This document shows positions 1-7,029 of a DNA stretch of 14,011 nucleotides, one piece after another. The first letter of the stretch is position 1. Each line of letters opens with the position of its first letter. Source of the stretch: Pseudomonadota bacterium (lineage in GTDB: Bacteria > Pseudomonadota > Alphaproteobacteria > Rhizobiales > Xanthobacteraceae); NCBI GenBank assembly GCA_021779635.1, contig JAJYAH010000093.1, positions 1 to 14,011 on the forward strand, read 5' to 3'. A program made the position numbers and the translations under genes. A model generated the notes under the pieces. That model was not told where the DNA came from, did not search any database, and worked only from the letters and a program-made list of their open reading frames with translations.

Positions 1-658
1 CACGCAGGATCTCGATCTGCTCGGTGAAGAAATTCTCGCGGACACTGACACCGGAGTCGCGAACACCGTCGATAAACACGTCATTGCGGGTGTCGAAGCC
101 GCGGACGAAGAACCGGTCGCCAAAGGCGTTGCCACCCTCGCCGGTGCCGAGCGTCACGCCGGCGGCGTTCAGGACCGCCTGCTTCAGCGACGTGGCGTTC
201 TCGTCTGCCAGCACTTCCTTGCTGAGGACCGTGACCGTCTTCGGCGTATTCAACAGAGGCTCGGGAAATTTTCCCGACGCCTGGAGATGATCGACCTTGT
301 AGGGAGCAGCCGCATCCGCATAGGGGTTGCGATCCGCGCTCAGGGCGCCCGCGTTGGGAAACGGCACCGGCGCTACTTGCGCGGGTTGTGAACGGCGCGC
401 GGCGCGCCGCAATGCAGAGCGAGCGCGAAGCTGGTCCGGCGACGGTTTCGATGCGGCGGGGCGCGGACGAGTGACCGGCGCATCGACCGTCACCGGCGGC
501 AGCGGTTCCTGCTGTGCTTCGGCGCCCGAGAACGAGGCGACCGCCATCAGGCCGGCGACCGCCGAGACCTTGCGGCCCGAGTAACTGTCGAATGTTTCAC
601 TGACCGAGTTCACCGCCGCGTTCAAACGCAGCGACCTCGGCGTCTTTGCCTTGTTCAT
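1..658 (-). CDS. TonB-dependent catecholate siderophore receptor, N-terminal part (runs off left edge)
   Basis: Reading the minus strand from the ATG at 658 gives 219 codons with no stop before the window edge, so only the N-terminus is visible. A basic leader of about 30 residues precedes a hydrophobic stretch ending SFSGAEA-QQ (likely signal cleavage near residue 48). A proline-rich spacer follows, then a plug domain from about residue 135: LLNTPKTVTVLSKEVL, then LKQAVLNAAGVTLGTGEGG, then DRFFVRGFDTRNDVFIDGVR. This pattern is typical of Fiu-like ferric-catecholate receptors, which import iron-siderophores across the outer membrane using TonB/ExbBD energy. The barrel is outside the window, so ligand specificity is inferred. 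No clear ribosome site precedes the ATG. An upstream ATG at 695 is out of frame. The three ICE-like motifs at 791-852 suggest iron control. Confidence 0.9.
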   Translation of the reverse strand, partial: MNKAKTPRSLRLNAAVNSVSETFDSYSGRKVSAVAGLMAVASFSGAEAQQEPLPPVTVDAPVTRPRPAASKPSPDQLRARSALRRAARRSQPAQVAPVPFPNAGALSADRNPYADAAAPYKVDHLQASGKFPEPLLNTPKTVTVLSKEVLADENATSLKQAVLNAAGVTLGTGEGGNAFGDRFFVRGFDTRNDVFIDGVRDSGVSVRENFFTEQIEILR

Positions 659-726
659 TGAAGCACGCCCCAAAAACCAAATTCAGTCTGCTCATGCACC
701 CCATTAGCGACGAGCAACTGCAAGTG

Positions 727-754
727 GGTTATCGAGCGCAAAAATTCGGGTCAA
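727..754 (-). promoter_or_regulatory. Possible promoter of the TonB receptor gene
   Basis: On the minus strand TTGACC (754-749) resembles a -35 box. About 16 bases further lies ATAACC (732-727), a poor -10 candidate. It sits between the receptor start at 658 and the ICE-like motifs at 791-852, so the motifs would lie upstream of the polymerase site. This is inferred from weak matches only. Confidence 0.25.
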
Positions 755-790
755 TCCGATTACAGCCCCGAAATGTTTGAATCCATCCAG

Positions 791-852
791 ATCAAAACGA
801 TTCTAAATCCCAGTTTGAAATCGTTCTAAACCTATATTTGAAGCGTTCTAAG
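791..852. promoter_or_regulatory. Three tandem ICE/Irr-box-like motifs
   Basis: Three 17-base sites resemble the rhizobial iron control element, which I recall as TTTAGAANNNTTCTAAA. Site 791-807 is ATCAAAACGATTCTAAA. Site 814-830 is TTTGAAATCGTTCTAAA, the best at about 15 of 17 counting the free positions. Site 836-852 is ATTTGAAGCGTTCTAAG. Each carries a near-perfect TTCTAA half. Starts are 23 and 22 bases apart, about two helical turns, so the proteins would bind the same DNA face. In Bradyrhizobium-type bacteria Irr binds such elements. The neighbouring siderophore receptor gene is the obvious target. Whether control is activating or repressing cannot be read here; the upstream placement fits activation. 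Confidence 0.6.
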
Positions 853-867
853 CTGACGCTGAGAAAT

Positions 868-888
868 GCCCTGCAAATCGGGCTTTTT
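868..888 (+). terminator. Weak terminator-like hairpin (GCCC/GGGC then T5)
   Basis: GCCC (868-871) and GGGC (880-883) flank an 8-base loop and are followed by five T on the plus strand. The stem is only four pairs and no plus-strand gene ends here. It lies downstream of the minus-strand small gene ending at 914, for which the A/T run is on the wrong side. A real terminator is possible but unsupported. Confidence 0.2.
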
Positions 889-905
889 CATTCTCCGGCC
901 GCGCC

Positions 906-925
906 AGCGTCGATCAATCGACGCT
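906..925. repeat. Perfect inverted repeat spanning the stop codon of the small gene
   Basis: AGCGTCGAT (906-914) and ATCGACGCT (917-925) are exact reverse complements separated by two bases. The TGA stop of the minus-strand gene (914-916) falls at the centre. It could form a 3' mRNA hairpin protecting or ending the marR-operon transcript, or be a DNA-binding site. There is no U tract. Confidence 0.5.
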
Positions 926-1153
926 CGGCGCCTTCATGAGCGAAAACAGTTCATCGACGGTCTGCTGCGCCGTCAATCGCACACGATCGGTATTTTCCAT
1001 GCCTGCAATGTTGACGCCCTTCACCACCGCTTTGATCTCGTCGCGGAAATCGGTGAGAAACCGCAACGGATCGGACGAGTCGTTGGCGACACGGGCAATC
1101 AGGCCGGTGATCAGGAGCTGGCAAGCGATCATCCGTCCGTTCAATTCATCCAT
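914..1153 (-). CDS. Small conserved-looking hypothetical protein (79 aa), last gene of the marR operon
   Basis: A 79-residue soluble protein beginning MDELNGRMIACQLLITGL and containing VRLTAQQTVDELFSLM. I see no signal peptide, transmembrane segment or catalytic motif. The predicted character is helical and amphipathic. The start is supported by AGGA seven bases before the ATG. The composition (balanced charges, few arginine or serine runs) looks like a real protein rather than a shadow frame. The gene overlaps the end of the preceding small frame by 13 bases and lies downstream of marR on the same strand, so it is probably co-transcribed. I do not recognise the family. By position it may be an accessory to the MarR regulon, which is inference only. 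Confidence 0.65.
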   Translation of the reverse strand: MDELNGRMIACQLLITGLIARVANDSSDPLRFLTDFRDEIKAVVKGVNIAGMENTDRVRLTAQQTVDELFSLMKAPSVD

Positions 1154-1335
1154 TCTGCGTTCCTGACTGGTTGCGAGCTTGATACGAAATTCGCGATCGC
1201 GATTTGCGCCGTGATATGGGCGGGGTCGGCTCCGCTTGCAACCAACTCGCGGAACGATTCAATTTGAAAAAATTGTCGCGACAGCGTGGAAGCGCGGCGA
1301 GCTTCGGGTCGTTCAGGCCGCCAACCGGATCGCAA
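1141..1335 (-). CDS. Possible small hypothetical protein between marR and the 79-aa gene (64 aa, start uncertain)
   Basis: An open frame begins at a TTG five bases after the marR stop and ends with TGA at 1141, overlapping the ATG of the next gene by 13 bases. The C-terminal half (ESFRELVASGADPAHITAQI onward) is protein-like, with a plausible amphipathic helix. The first 20 residues are arginine-rich and look untranslated. No ribosome site supports the TTG; another in-frame TTG lies at the codon in FRE-L-V. The tight packing suggests a translated coupling frame, but it could be a chance reading frame in a marR 3' spacer. I assign no function. Confidence 0.35.
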   Translation of the reverse strand: MRSGWRPERPEARRASTLSRQFFQIESFRELVASGADPAHITAQIAIANFVSSSQPVRNAEWMN

Positions 1336-1340
1336 GACGA

Positions 1341-1799
1341 TTATTTGGCGGCGATATCGCCGGGTTCGGCGAAGCCCTTGATTCGTTCCTTGATGTCCTT
1401 GAGCGTCTCCAGACTGGTCTGGAGCGAGGCTGAAGGAATATCCTGCAACACATCGATGGCAATGGAGTCGCGCAGGCTGTCGAGATCGTCGACGAGTTGG
1501 CGCCCGCTCGCGGTAAGAAACAGCCGGTTAGCGCGTCGATCCCTGGGGTCGTGCCGCCGCTCGAGAAGGCCGTGCTCGACCAGTCGATCGAGCAGTCGCA
1601 CCAGCGAGATCGGCTGTAATTCGAGCACTTCAGCCAGATCGACTTGCGATAATCCTTCCTGCTGTCGCAATCTGAACAATACGATCCACTGCGCGCGCGT
1701 GCTGCCGCGGCCCTTGGCGCGCTGATTGATATAGTTGCGCAGCAGGCGCGAGCTTTCGACAAGTTGCGCAATCAGCTGGCGTTTCAGATCGAGCGACAT
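1341..1799 (-). CDS. MarR-family transcriptional regulator
   Basis: A 152-residue winged helix-turn-helix protein, the usual MarR length. N-terminal dimer helices come first (LDLKRQLIAQLVESSRLL). The HTH is about residues 58-85 (LSQVDLAEVLELQPISLVRL). The wing carries the family hallmark DPRDRRANRLFLT, followed by C-terminal dimer helices. MarR proteins usually repress a divergent efflux or detoxification gene and release DNA on binding a phenolic or similar ligand. The RND efflux genes start divergently at 1941, and a palindrome at 1861-1884 is the likely operator. I chose the ATG at 1799. An in-frame TTG at 1844 would add 15 residues but has no ribosome site. The ligand is unknown. Confidence 0.9.
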   Translation of the reverse strand: MSLDLKRQLIAQLVESSRLLRNYINQRAKGRGSTRAQWIVLFRLRQQEGLSQVDLAEVLELQPISLVRLLDRLVEHGLLERRHDPRDRRANRLFLTASGRQLVDDLDSLRDSIAIDVLQDIPSASLQTSLETLKDIKERIKGFAEPGDIAAK

Positions 1800-1855
1800 A
1801 ACCGTGGCGGTTCCCAAAGCTTTCCAATAGTTTAGGATTGTCAATTGATGGTGTG

Positions 1856-1882
1856 TTTACACATAAAGTGCATGCATATTAT
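1856..1882 (+). promoter_or_regulatory. Candidate promoter of the RND efflux unit
   Basis: TTTACA (1856-1861) and TATTAT (1877-1882) match -35 and -10 boxes with a short 15-base spacer. The -10 lies within the right arm of the palindrome at 1861-1884, so a bound regulator would block polymerase. The efflux adaptor starts about 60 bases downstream. Confidence 0.4.
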
Positions 1883-1884
1883 GT
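1861..1884. promoter_or_regulatory. Palindromic operator, probable MarR binding site
   Basis: A 24-base palindrome: outer arms ACATAA (1861-1866) and TTATGT (1879-1884), inner core TGCATGCA (1869-1876), with only the two AG/TA pairs between them mismatched (20 of 24 bases symmetric). It is AT-rich against the surroundings, sits midway between the divergent marR and adaptor genes, and overlaps the candidate promoter. MarR dimers typically bind 16-24 base palindromes at such positions. Binding by this MarR is inferred. Confidence 0.6.
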
Positions 1885-1940
1885 AAGGCTCAGGCATTCA
1901 TTTAAAGGTGCCACACGCAAATTTGAGCCAATGAGGCCAA

Positions 1941-3115
1941 ATGACCAGATCTCGAACGATCCGCTGGCTTGTCCTGGTCGTAGTCGTCGCTGCGCTGGGG
2001 TTTTTTGGCTGGCAGCAATATCGCGGCGCGGGTCCGGGGGGTCAGGCTGATAGCGCTCAAAAGCGTTCGGGTCCCCCGTCAGCCAAGCCTGTTCCGGTGA
2101 CGATAGCATCGGTCGAGAAGGCGGATTTTCCGGCGTATCTGTTCGGTCTGGGGTCGGTTCAGGCGTTCAACACCGTGATTGTTCGGACCCGGGTGGACGG
2201 TCAGATCGACAAGATTGCCTTCCAGGAAGGGCAATTGGTGAAGGAGGGTGACATCCTGGCCCAGATCGACCCGCGTCCGTACCAGGCCGCGCTCGACCAG
2301 GCCGTCGCCAAGAAGGCCCAGGACGAAGCCAATCTGGCCAATGCCAAACTCGATCTTCATCGTTATGTCAGCCTGGGCGAATTCGCGACCAAGCAGCAGA
2401 CCGACACCCAGGTTCTACGGTCCAGCAGCTCATCGCCCAGATCGCCGGCGATGTCGCCGCCATTTCTAACGCCAGAACCCAGCTCGATTATGCGACCATT
2501 CGCGCGCCGCTGGCGGGCGTCACCGGTTTTCGCCTGGTCGACCAGGGCAACATCGTCAACGCGTCAACCCAGACCGGCATCGTCACGATCGCCCAGATCG
2601 AACCGATCGCCGTGATCTTCACGGCACCCGAGGAACAGCTTCAGGAAATCAAGGCAGCGCTCGCGTCGCAACCGCCCAAGGTGATCGCGCTATCGGCCGA
2701 CGGCAAGCGGGTGTTGTCCACCGGTACACTCTCATTGATCAACAACCAGGTCGACGTCTCCAGCGGGACGATCCGCCTCAAGGCGATCTTCGAGAACAAG
2801 GATCACGCCTTGTGGCCAGGCCAGTCGGTCTCGACTCGCCTGCTCATCAAAACCCTCAAGGAGGCCGTCGTCATTCCGGACGACGCGATTCAACATGGCA
2901 ACGATGGCCTCTACACGTTCGTCGTCGACCAGGACAACAAGGCCGTCCTGCGCAAGATCAAGGTCGGTCCATCGGTCGATGGCCGATCGGTGGTCGATGA
3001 GGGCCTGACGCCGGGACAGCGGGTAATCATCACGGGTCAGTACAGGGTGCAGCCCGGTTCGCTGGTCTCAACCGCGATTGCGGATTCGGAGCAGGCTCCG
3101 GCCAAGGTCCCATAA
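1941..3115 (+). pseudogene. RND efflux periplasmic adaptor (HlyD/MdtA type), interrupted by a one-base frameshift
   Basis: Two overlapping reading phases together make one membrane fusion protein, which would link an RND pump to an outer-membrane channel. The first phase (1941-2411, 157 residues) has an N-terminal membrane anchor (IRWLVLVVVVAALGFFGW), the first lipoyl half (VDGQIDKIAFQEGQLVKEGD) and the hairpin entry ending TKQQTDTQ. The sequence continues in another phase from 2414 (STVQQLIAQIAGDVAAI), through the second lipoyl half (IRAPLAGVTGFRLVDQGN), beta-barrel and membrane-proximal domain, to the stop at 3113-3115. Restoring one base near 2412-2414 gives 391 residues, a normal length. 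Unrestored, the first phase runs into unrelated arginine/serine-rich sequence and stops at 2615. No slippery run is evident. The cause is either a true inactivating deletion or a sequencing error. Start ATG 1941; AGG lies four bases before it. Confidence 0.88.
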
Positions 3116-3117
3116 AA

Positions 3118-6100
3118 ATGAACGAGAGCATCTCGGCGCCGTTTATCCGGTACCCCATCGCAACATCGCTGCTGATGGCCGGAATCCTGTTCGTCGGCCT
3201 GGTCGCCTACCCGCAATTGCCGGTCGCGCCGTTGCCGCAGGTGGACTTCCCGACCATTCAGGTATCGGCCAGCCTCCCCGGCGCCAGTCCCGAAACCATG
3301 GCGACGTCGGTAGCACAGCCGCTGGAGAGACAGTTCGCCCAGATACCGGGCATCACGCAAATGACGTCGACGAGCTCTCTGAGCTCCACTGCAATCACCA
3401 TCCAATTCGATCTCAACCGAAGCATCGATGCCGCCACCAACGATATCCTCGGCGGCATCAACGCGGCGGGCGGCCAACTGCCGAAAAGCCTGCCGACGCC
3501 GCCGACCTACCGGAAAGTCAATCCGGCAGATTCGCCTATACTGCTGCTCTCGATGACGTCAGATACGCTGCCGGTGACCGAAGTCGATGACTACGCCGAC
3601 AACCAGATGGCGCAGCAGATCAGTCAGATTTCCGGCGTGGCGCAGGTAATCATCGGCGGCCAGCAGAAGCCCGCCGTCCGCGTCCAGATCGATCCGGCCA
3701 AACTGGTCGCCAAGGGATTGTCGCTCGAGGACGTTCGCAACCAGCTCGCGGTAGCCACCGTCGACAATGCCAAGGGCAATGTGGATGGCGGTACGCGCAG
3801 TTACACCATCTATGCCAACGATCAACTGCTGAAGGCCAAGGACTGGAACGACGTCATCATTGCCTACCGCAACGGTGGTCCATTGCGGGTTCGTGACATC
3901 GGAACTGCTGTCGCCGGGCCCGAGGACGCCAAGCAGGTGGCCTGGGCCAATGGCAAGCGCGGCGTCTTTCTCGTCATATTCAAACAACCCGGCGCCAACG
4001 TCATCGATACCGTCGACAAGATCAAGGCGCGGCTGCCGCGGTTGATTGCGTCGATCCCGCCGACGATCAAAGTCACGATCATGAGCGACCGCACCCAGAC
4101 CATCCGCGCGGCGGTCACGGACGTGCAATACACGCTGTTGCTGACGATCCTGCTCGTCGTCCTGGTAATTTTTATTTTCCTGCGCAGCGTGTGGGCGACC
4201 ATCATCCCCAGCGTCACGGTTCCGCTGGCGCTGCTTGGCGCCTGCGCCTTGATGTGGATATTCGGCTACACGCTCGACAACCTGTCGCTGATGGCGCTGA
4301 CGATTTCGGTGGGGTTCGTCGTCGACGACGCGATCGTCGTTCTGGAAAACATCACGCGATATGTCGAGGAAGGCGAGAAACCATACGCCGCGGCGCTCAA
4401 GGGGGCCGGCGAGATCGGTTTCACGATCGTGTCGATCAGCGTCTCGCTGGTCGCCGTGTTGATTCCCCTGCTGCTGATGGGTGGCATCATCGGCCGCCTG
4501 TTCCGCGAATTCTCCATTACGCTTTCGATGGCGATTTTCGTCTCGATGGTGGTTTCGCTTACGCTGACGCCGATGATGGCATCACGCTTCCTGAAGGCGC
4601 ATAGCGAGCAGGCCGCGCATGGCCGCCTCTATCTGTGGAGCGAGCGCTGCTTCGACGCCCTGCTGCGGGCTTATGAGCTTGGCCTCGATCTCGTCCTGCG
4701 CTGGCGCCTGACCACCCTCATGGTCTTCTTCGCGACGGTGGCGTTGTCGGGCTATCTTTACGTCGTTATTCCCAAGGGCTTTTTCCCGCAGCAGGACACC
4801 GGCCTCATCACCGCGATTACCGAAGCGGGACAGGACGTTTCCTTTGTCGAGATGACGCGTATTCAGGAGCAGATCGGCAAGATCATGCTGGCCGATCCCG
4901 ATGTCGCCAGCGTCGCGATGGCGATCGGCGGCGGCGGCAATGCGCTGAATAACGGACGCATGTACATCACGCTGAGGCCGCGCGACGACCGCAAGGCCAA
5001 CGCGCAACAGATCATTGCGCGGCTGCGCCCGCAGTTCGACAAGCTGGTGGGCGCACGGGTGTTTATGCAGGCGGCGCAGGATGTCCGGCTGGGCGGTCGC
5101 CCGACGCGAACCCAATTCGAATACACCCTGCAGGACTCCAATCTCGATGAACTCAATACCTGGGCGCCAAAAATCCTGCAGAAGATGAAGACGCTGCCGA
5201 TGCTGCGCGATGTCGCCACCGATCAGCAGACCGAGGGCACCACGCTGACGCTGAAGATCGACCGCGACACCGCGTCACGCTACGGCATCCAGCCGCAATT
5301 GATCGACGACACCCTGTCCGATGCATTCGGCCAGCGGCAGGTCGCGCAATATTTCACGCAAATCAACAGCTATCATGTCATTCTTGAAATCTTGCCGGAG
5401 TTGCAGGGCAAGGTGGACAGCTTGAACAACATCTACATCAAATCGCCGCTGACCGGCGACCAGGTCCCGTTGTCGGTGTTCGCAAGCTGGACCACCGTTC
5501 CGGTGCAGCCGCTGTCGATCAGCCATCAGGGACAATTCCCGGCGACCACGATCAGCTTCAACCTCGCGCAGGGCGTCTCGCTGGGAGAGGCCACCATCGC
5601 GATCGACAAGGCGGTCTCCGAGATGGGCGTGCCGGCCACGGTCGCGAGCAGCTTCCAGGGCACCGCACAGGCGTTTCAGCAATCGCTCGGCACCATACCG
5701 CTGCTGATCCTGGCAGCACTCGTCGTGGTGTATCTCATCCTTGGGATTCTCTATGAGAGCTACATTCATCCGCTGACGATCATATCGACCCTGCCCTCCG
5801 CCGGCGTCGGCGCATTGGCCACGCTGATGCTGTTTGGATATGATTTCAGCCTGATCGCGCTGATCGGAATCATCCTGCTGATAGGCATCGTCAAGAAAAA
5901 CGGCATCATGCTGGTCGACTTCGCCATCGTGGCCGAACGGGACGAGCACCTGTCGCCGGAGGAAGCGATCCGCAAGGCGGCCTTGATCCGCTTCCGCCCG
6001 ATCATGATGACAACGATGGCCGCCCTGCTCGGTGGCGTGCCGCTGATGCTGGGGACCGGCACCGGAGCGGAGATCCGCCAACCGCTGGGCTACGCCATGG

Positions 6101-6267
6101 TCGGCGGCCTGCTTGTCAGCCAGGCGCTGACGCTGTTTACGACGCCGGTGGTGTATCTCTATCTCGACCGGCTCTCGAATGCGTTTTCGAACTGGGGACG
6201 CTCGAAGAATGTCGAAAGCGGACGGCCGACAACCGACCACGGCTCGGCCAAGGAAGCCGCCGAATGA
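3118..6267 (+). CDS. RND multidrug efflux pump, inner-membrane transporter (HAE-1, MdtB/MdtC-like)
   Basis: A full-length 1049-residue proton/drug antiporter. The layout is TM1 (about residues 12-32), a large periplasmic loop, TM2-TM6, a cytoplasmic linker, TM7, a second periplasmic loop and the remaining helices. TM4 carries GFVVDDAIVVLENI with Asp403-Asp404, matching the AcrB Asp407/408 proton relay. TM10 carries GIVKKNGIMLVDFA with Lys927, matching AcrB Lys940. The key residues are therefore intact and the protein looks functional. It starts two bases after the adaptor stop, with only a weak AAGG ribosome site, suggesting coupling to adaptor translation. A frameshifted adaptor could thus also lower its expression. 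Closest in style to MdtB/MdtC/BcrA-type pumps; substrates unknown. No TolC/OprM-type gene is adjacent, so a channel would be supplied from elsewhere. Confidence 0.95.
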   Translation: MNESISAPFIRYPIATSLLMAGILFVGLVAYPQLPVAPLPQVDFPTIQVSASLPGASPETMATSVAQPLERQFAQIPGITQMTSTSSLSSTAITIQFDLNRSIDAATNDILGGINAAGGQLPKSLPTPPTYRKVNPADSPILLLSMTSDTLPVTEVDDYADNQMAQQISQISGVAQVIIGGQQKPAVRVQIDPAKLVAKGLSLEDVRNQLAVATVDNAKGNVDGGTRSYTIYANDQLLKAKDWNDVIIAYRNGGPLRVRDIGTAVAGPEDAKQVAWANGKRGVFLVIFKQPGANVIDTVDKIKARLPRLIASIPPTIKVTIMSDRTQTIRAAVTDVQYTLLLTILLVVLVIFIFLRSVWATIIPSVTVPLALLGACALMWIFGYTLDNLSLMALTISVGFVVDDAIVVLENITRYVEEGEKPYAAALKGAGEIGFTIVSISVSLVAVLIPLLLMGGIIGRLFREFSITLSMAIFVSMVVSLTLTPMMASRFLKAHSEQAAHGRLYLWSERCFDALLRAYELGLDLVLRWRLTTLMVFFATVALSGYLYVVIPKGFFPQQDTGLITAITEAGQDVSFVEMTRIQEQIGKIMLADPDVASVAMAIGGGGNALNNGRMYITLRPRDDRKANAQQIIARLRPQFDKLVGARVFMQAAQDVRLGGRPTRTQFEYTLQDSNLDELNTWAPKILQKMKTLPMLRDVATDQQTEGTTLTLKIDRDTASRYGIQPQLIDDTLSDAFGQRQVAQYFTQINSYHVILEILPELQGKVDSLNNIYIKSPLTGDQVPLSVFASWTTVPVQPLSISHQGQFPATTISFNLAQGVSLGEATIAIDKAVSEMGVPATVASSFQGTAQAFQQSLGTIPLLILAALVVVYLILGILYESYIHPLTIISTLPSAGVGALATLMLFGYDFSLIALIGIILLIGIVKKNGIMLVDFAIVAERDEHLSPEEAIRKAALIRFRPIMMTTMAALLGGVPLMLGTGTGAEIRQPLGYAMVGGLLVSQALTLFTTPVVYLYLDRLSNAFSNWGRSKNVESGRPTTDHGSAKEAAE

Positions 6268-6325
6268 CTTGACTTTGACTCCATACTCGCCCCTTCCTCT
6301 GAGGCCTTGTCCCGGAGCCGTAGCC

Positions 6326-6892
6326 GTGGAAACTTTCGCAAAACTTGCCGTCCTGGTAGCCATGCTGGCTTTCGGCTCAATCGGAGCGGGCCACGCCCAG
6401 CAGGCACCCAAGTCCAAAAGCACGCGACATGCGGCCGAAACAACGGCGCCCCCGGCCGACGCCGCACCGGCAGCCGCGCCGCCCCAGCCCGGCTGGGCCG
6501 TGCGATGCACCAGCGCGAGCCGCGAGGCCCCGCTCGAATGCGCGATGGAGCAGACGGCTGTCCTCAGCAAAACCGGGCAATTGATCGTTCTCGTCAACAT
6601 TCGCGTGCCCAGCGATACCCACGCGCCGGTCGCCATGGTGCAATTGCCGCTCGGACTTAATCTGCCCGGTGGCGCCAAACTCCAGGTCGATGACGGCAAG
6701 ACGGCCGATCTGCAGATCCAGACCTGCGAAAACAGGGGCTGCTATGCCGGAACCGCGATCACGCCCGATGTCCTGGCCGCGCTTAAATCGGGCAAGCAGT
6801 TGAAGCTGTCGTTTCAAAACCTTGCCAAGGAAACCATCACCATTCCGATGCCGCTGACCGATTTTGCCACCGCTTACGACAAGATAAAATAA
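6326..6892 (+). CDS. Invasion-associated locus B (IalB) family secreted protein
   Basis: A 188-residue exported protein. From the GTG at 6326 (GGAG nine bases before) it has a clean signal peptide ending GAGHA-QQ near residue 24, then an Ala/Pro-rich linker (about residues 36-55). The IalB-type domain follows: GWAVRC, a second Cys in LECAME, LGLNLPGGAKLQVDDG, and CENRGCYAG. Cys61, Cys72, Cys134 and Cys139 probably form two disulfides in the periplasm. The family is widespread in Rhizobiales and named from a Bartonella erythrocyte-invasion factor; its biochemical role is poorly defined and invasion should not be assumed here. The frame is open further upstream, into the RND gene, but the signal peptide fixes the start (a GTG, or the ATG at 6362). 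It lies 58 bases behind the RND gene and may be co-transcribed. Confidence 0.85.
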   Translation: METFAKLAVLVAMLAFGSIGAGHAQQAPKSKSTRHAAETTAPPADAAPAAAPPQPGWAVRCTSASREAPLECAMEQTAVLSKTGQLIVLVNIRVPSDTHAPVAMVQLPLGLNLPGGAKLQVDDGKTADLQIQTCENRGCYAGTAITPDVLAALKSGKQLKLSFQNLAKETITIPMPLTDFATAYDKIK

Positions 6893-6900
6893 GGGACTTC

Positions 6901-6929
6901 CTCCGGCGATCATGAGAGCGCCGCCGGAG
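6901..6929. repeat. Inverted repeat after the IalB gene
   Basis: CTCCGGCG (6901-6908) and CGCCGGAG (6922-6929) are exact complements around a 13-base loop, nine bases after the IalB stop. It could act as a 3' stabilising hairpin or factor-dependent terminator; there is no T run. Its right arm overlaps the start of the palindromic repeat at 6927. Confidence 0.4.
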
Positions 6930-6975
6930 CATGATCCGGAAAAGTGGGTACCGGTTTTCCGAAAAGATCATGCTC
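6927..6975. repeat. Bradyrhizobiaceae-type intergenic palindromic repeat
   Basis: Outer arms GAGCATGATC (6927-6936) and GATCATGCTC (6966-6975) and inner arms CGGAAAA (6937-6943) and TTTTCCG (6955-6961) enclose a GTGGGTACCGG centre; AAAA is bulged on the right. I recall near-identical elements (GCATGATC, GAAAAGTGGG, ACCGGTTTTC) scattered through intergenic DNA of Bradyrhizobium and relatives. Here it lies between the convergent IalB and livF genes. It is useful mainly as a lineage marker; a role in mRNA stability or termination is possible. Confidence 0.75.
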
Positions 6976-6994
6976 AAACAAAAAGGTGGAGCGA

Positions 6995-7019
6995 GATGGC
7001 GATCTGACAAAACGCCATC
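6995..7019. repeat. Inverted repeat downstream of livF
   Basis: GATGGCG (6995-7001) and CGCCATC (7013-7019) with an 11-base loop, 11 bases beyond the livF stop. It is the best candidate 3' hairpin for the liv transcript, but without a U tract it is not a convincing intrinsic terminator. Confidence 0.35.
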
Positions 7020-7029
7020 CCGCTGTGCA

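Noticed and set aside
2400..2425. Programmed ribosomal frameshift in the adaptor
   Set aside because: No slippery heptamer or obvious downstream structure is present, and adaptors of this family are not known to need frameshifting; a deletion or sequencing error is simpler.
6179..6325. N-terminal extension of the IalB frame into the RND gene
   Set aside because: The signal peptide begins at the GTG at 6326, which has a GGAG ribosome site; the extension lacks protein character and overlaps the RND coding region.
5275..6699. 474-residue minus-strand frame opposite the RND and IalB genes
   Set aside because: It is antisense to two clear genes and has low-complexity Arg/Gln/Asp-rich composition typical of a high-G+C shadow frame.
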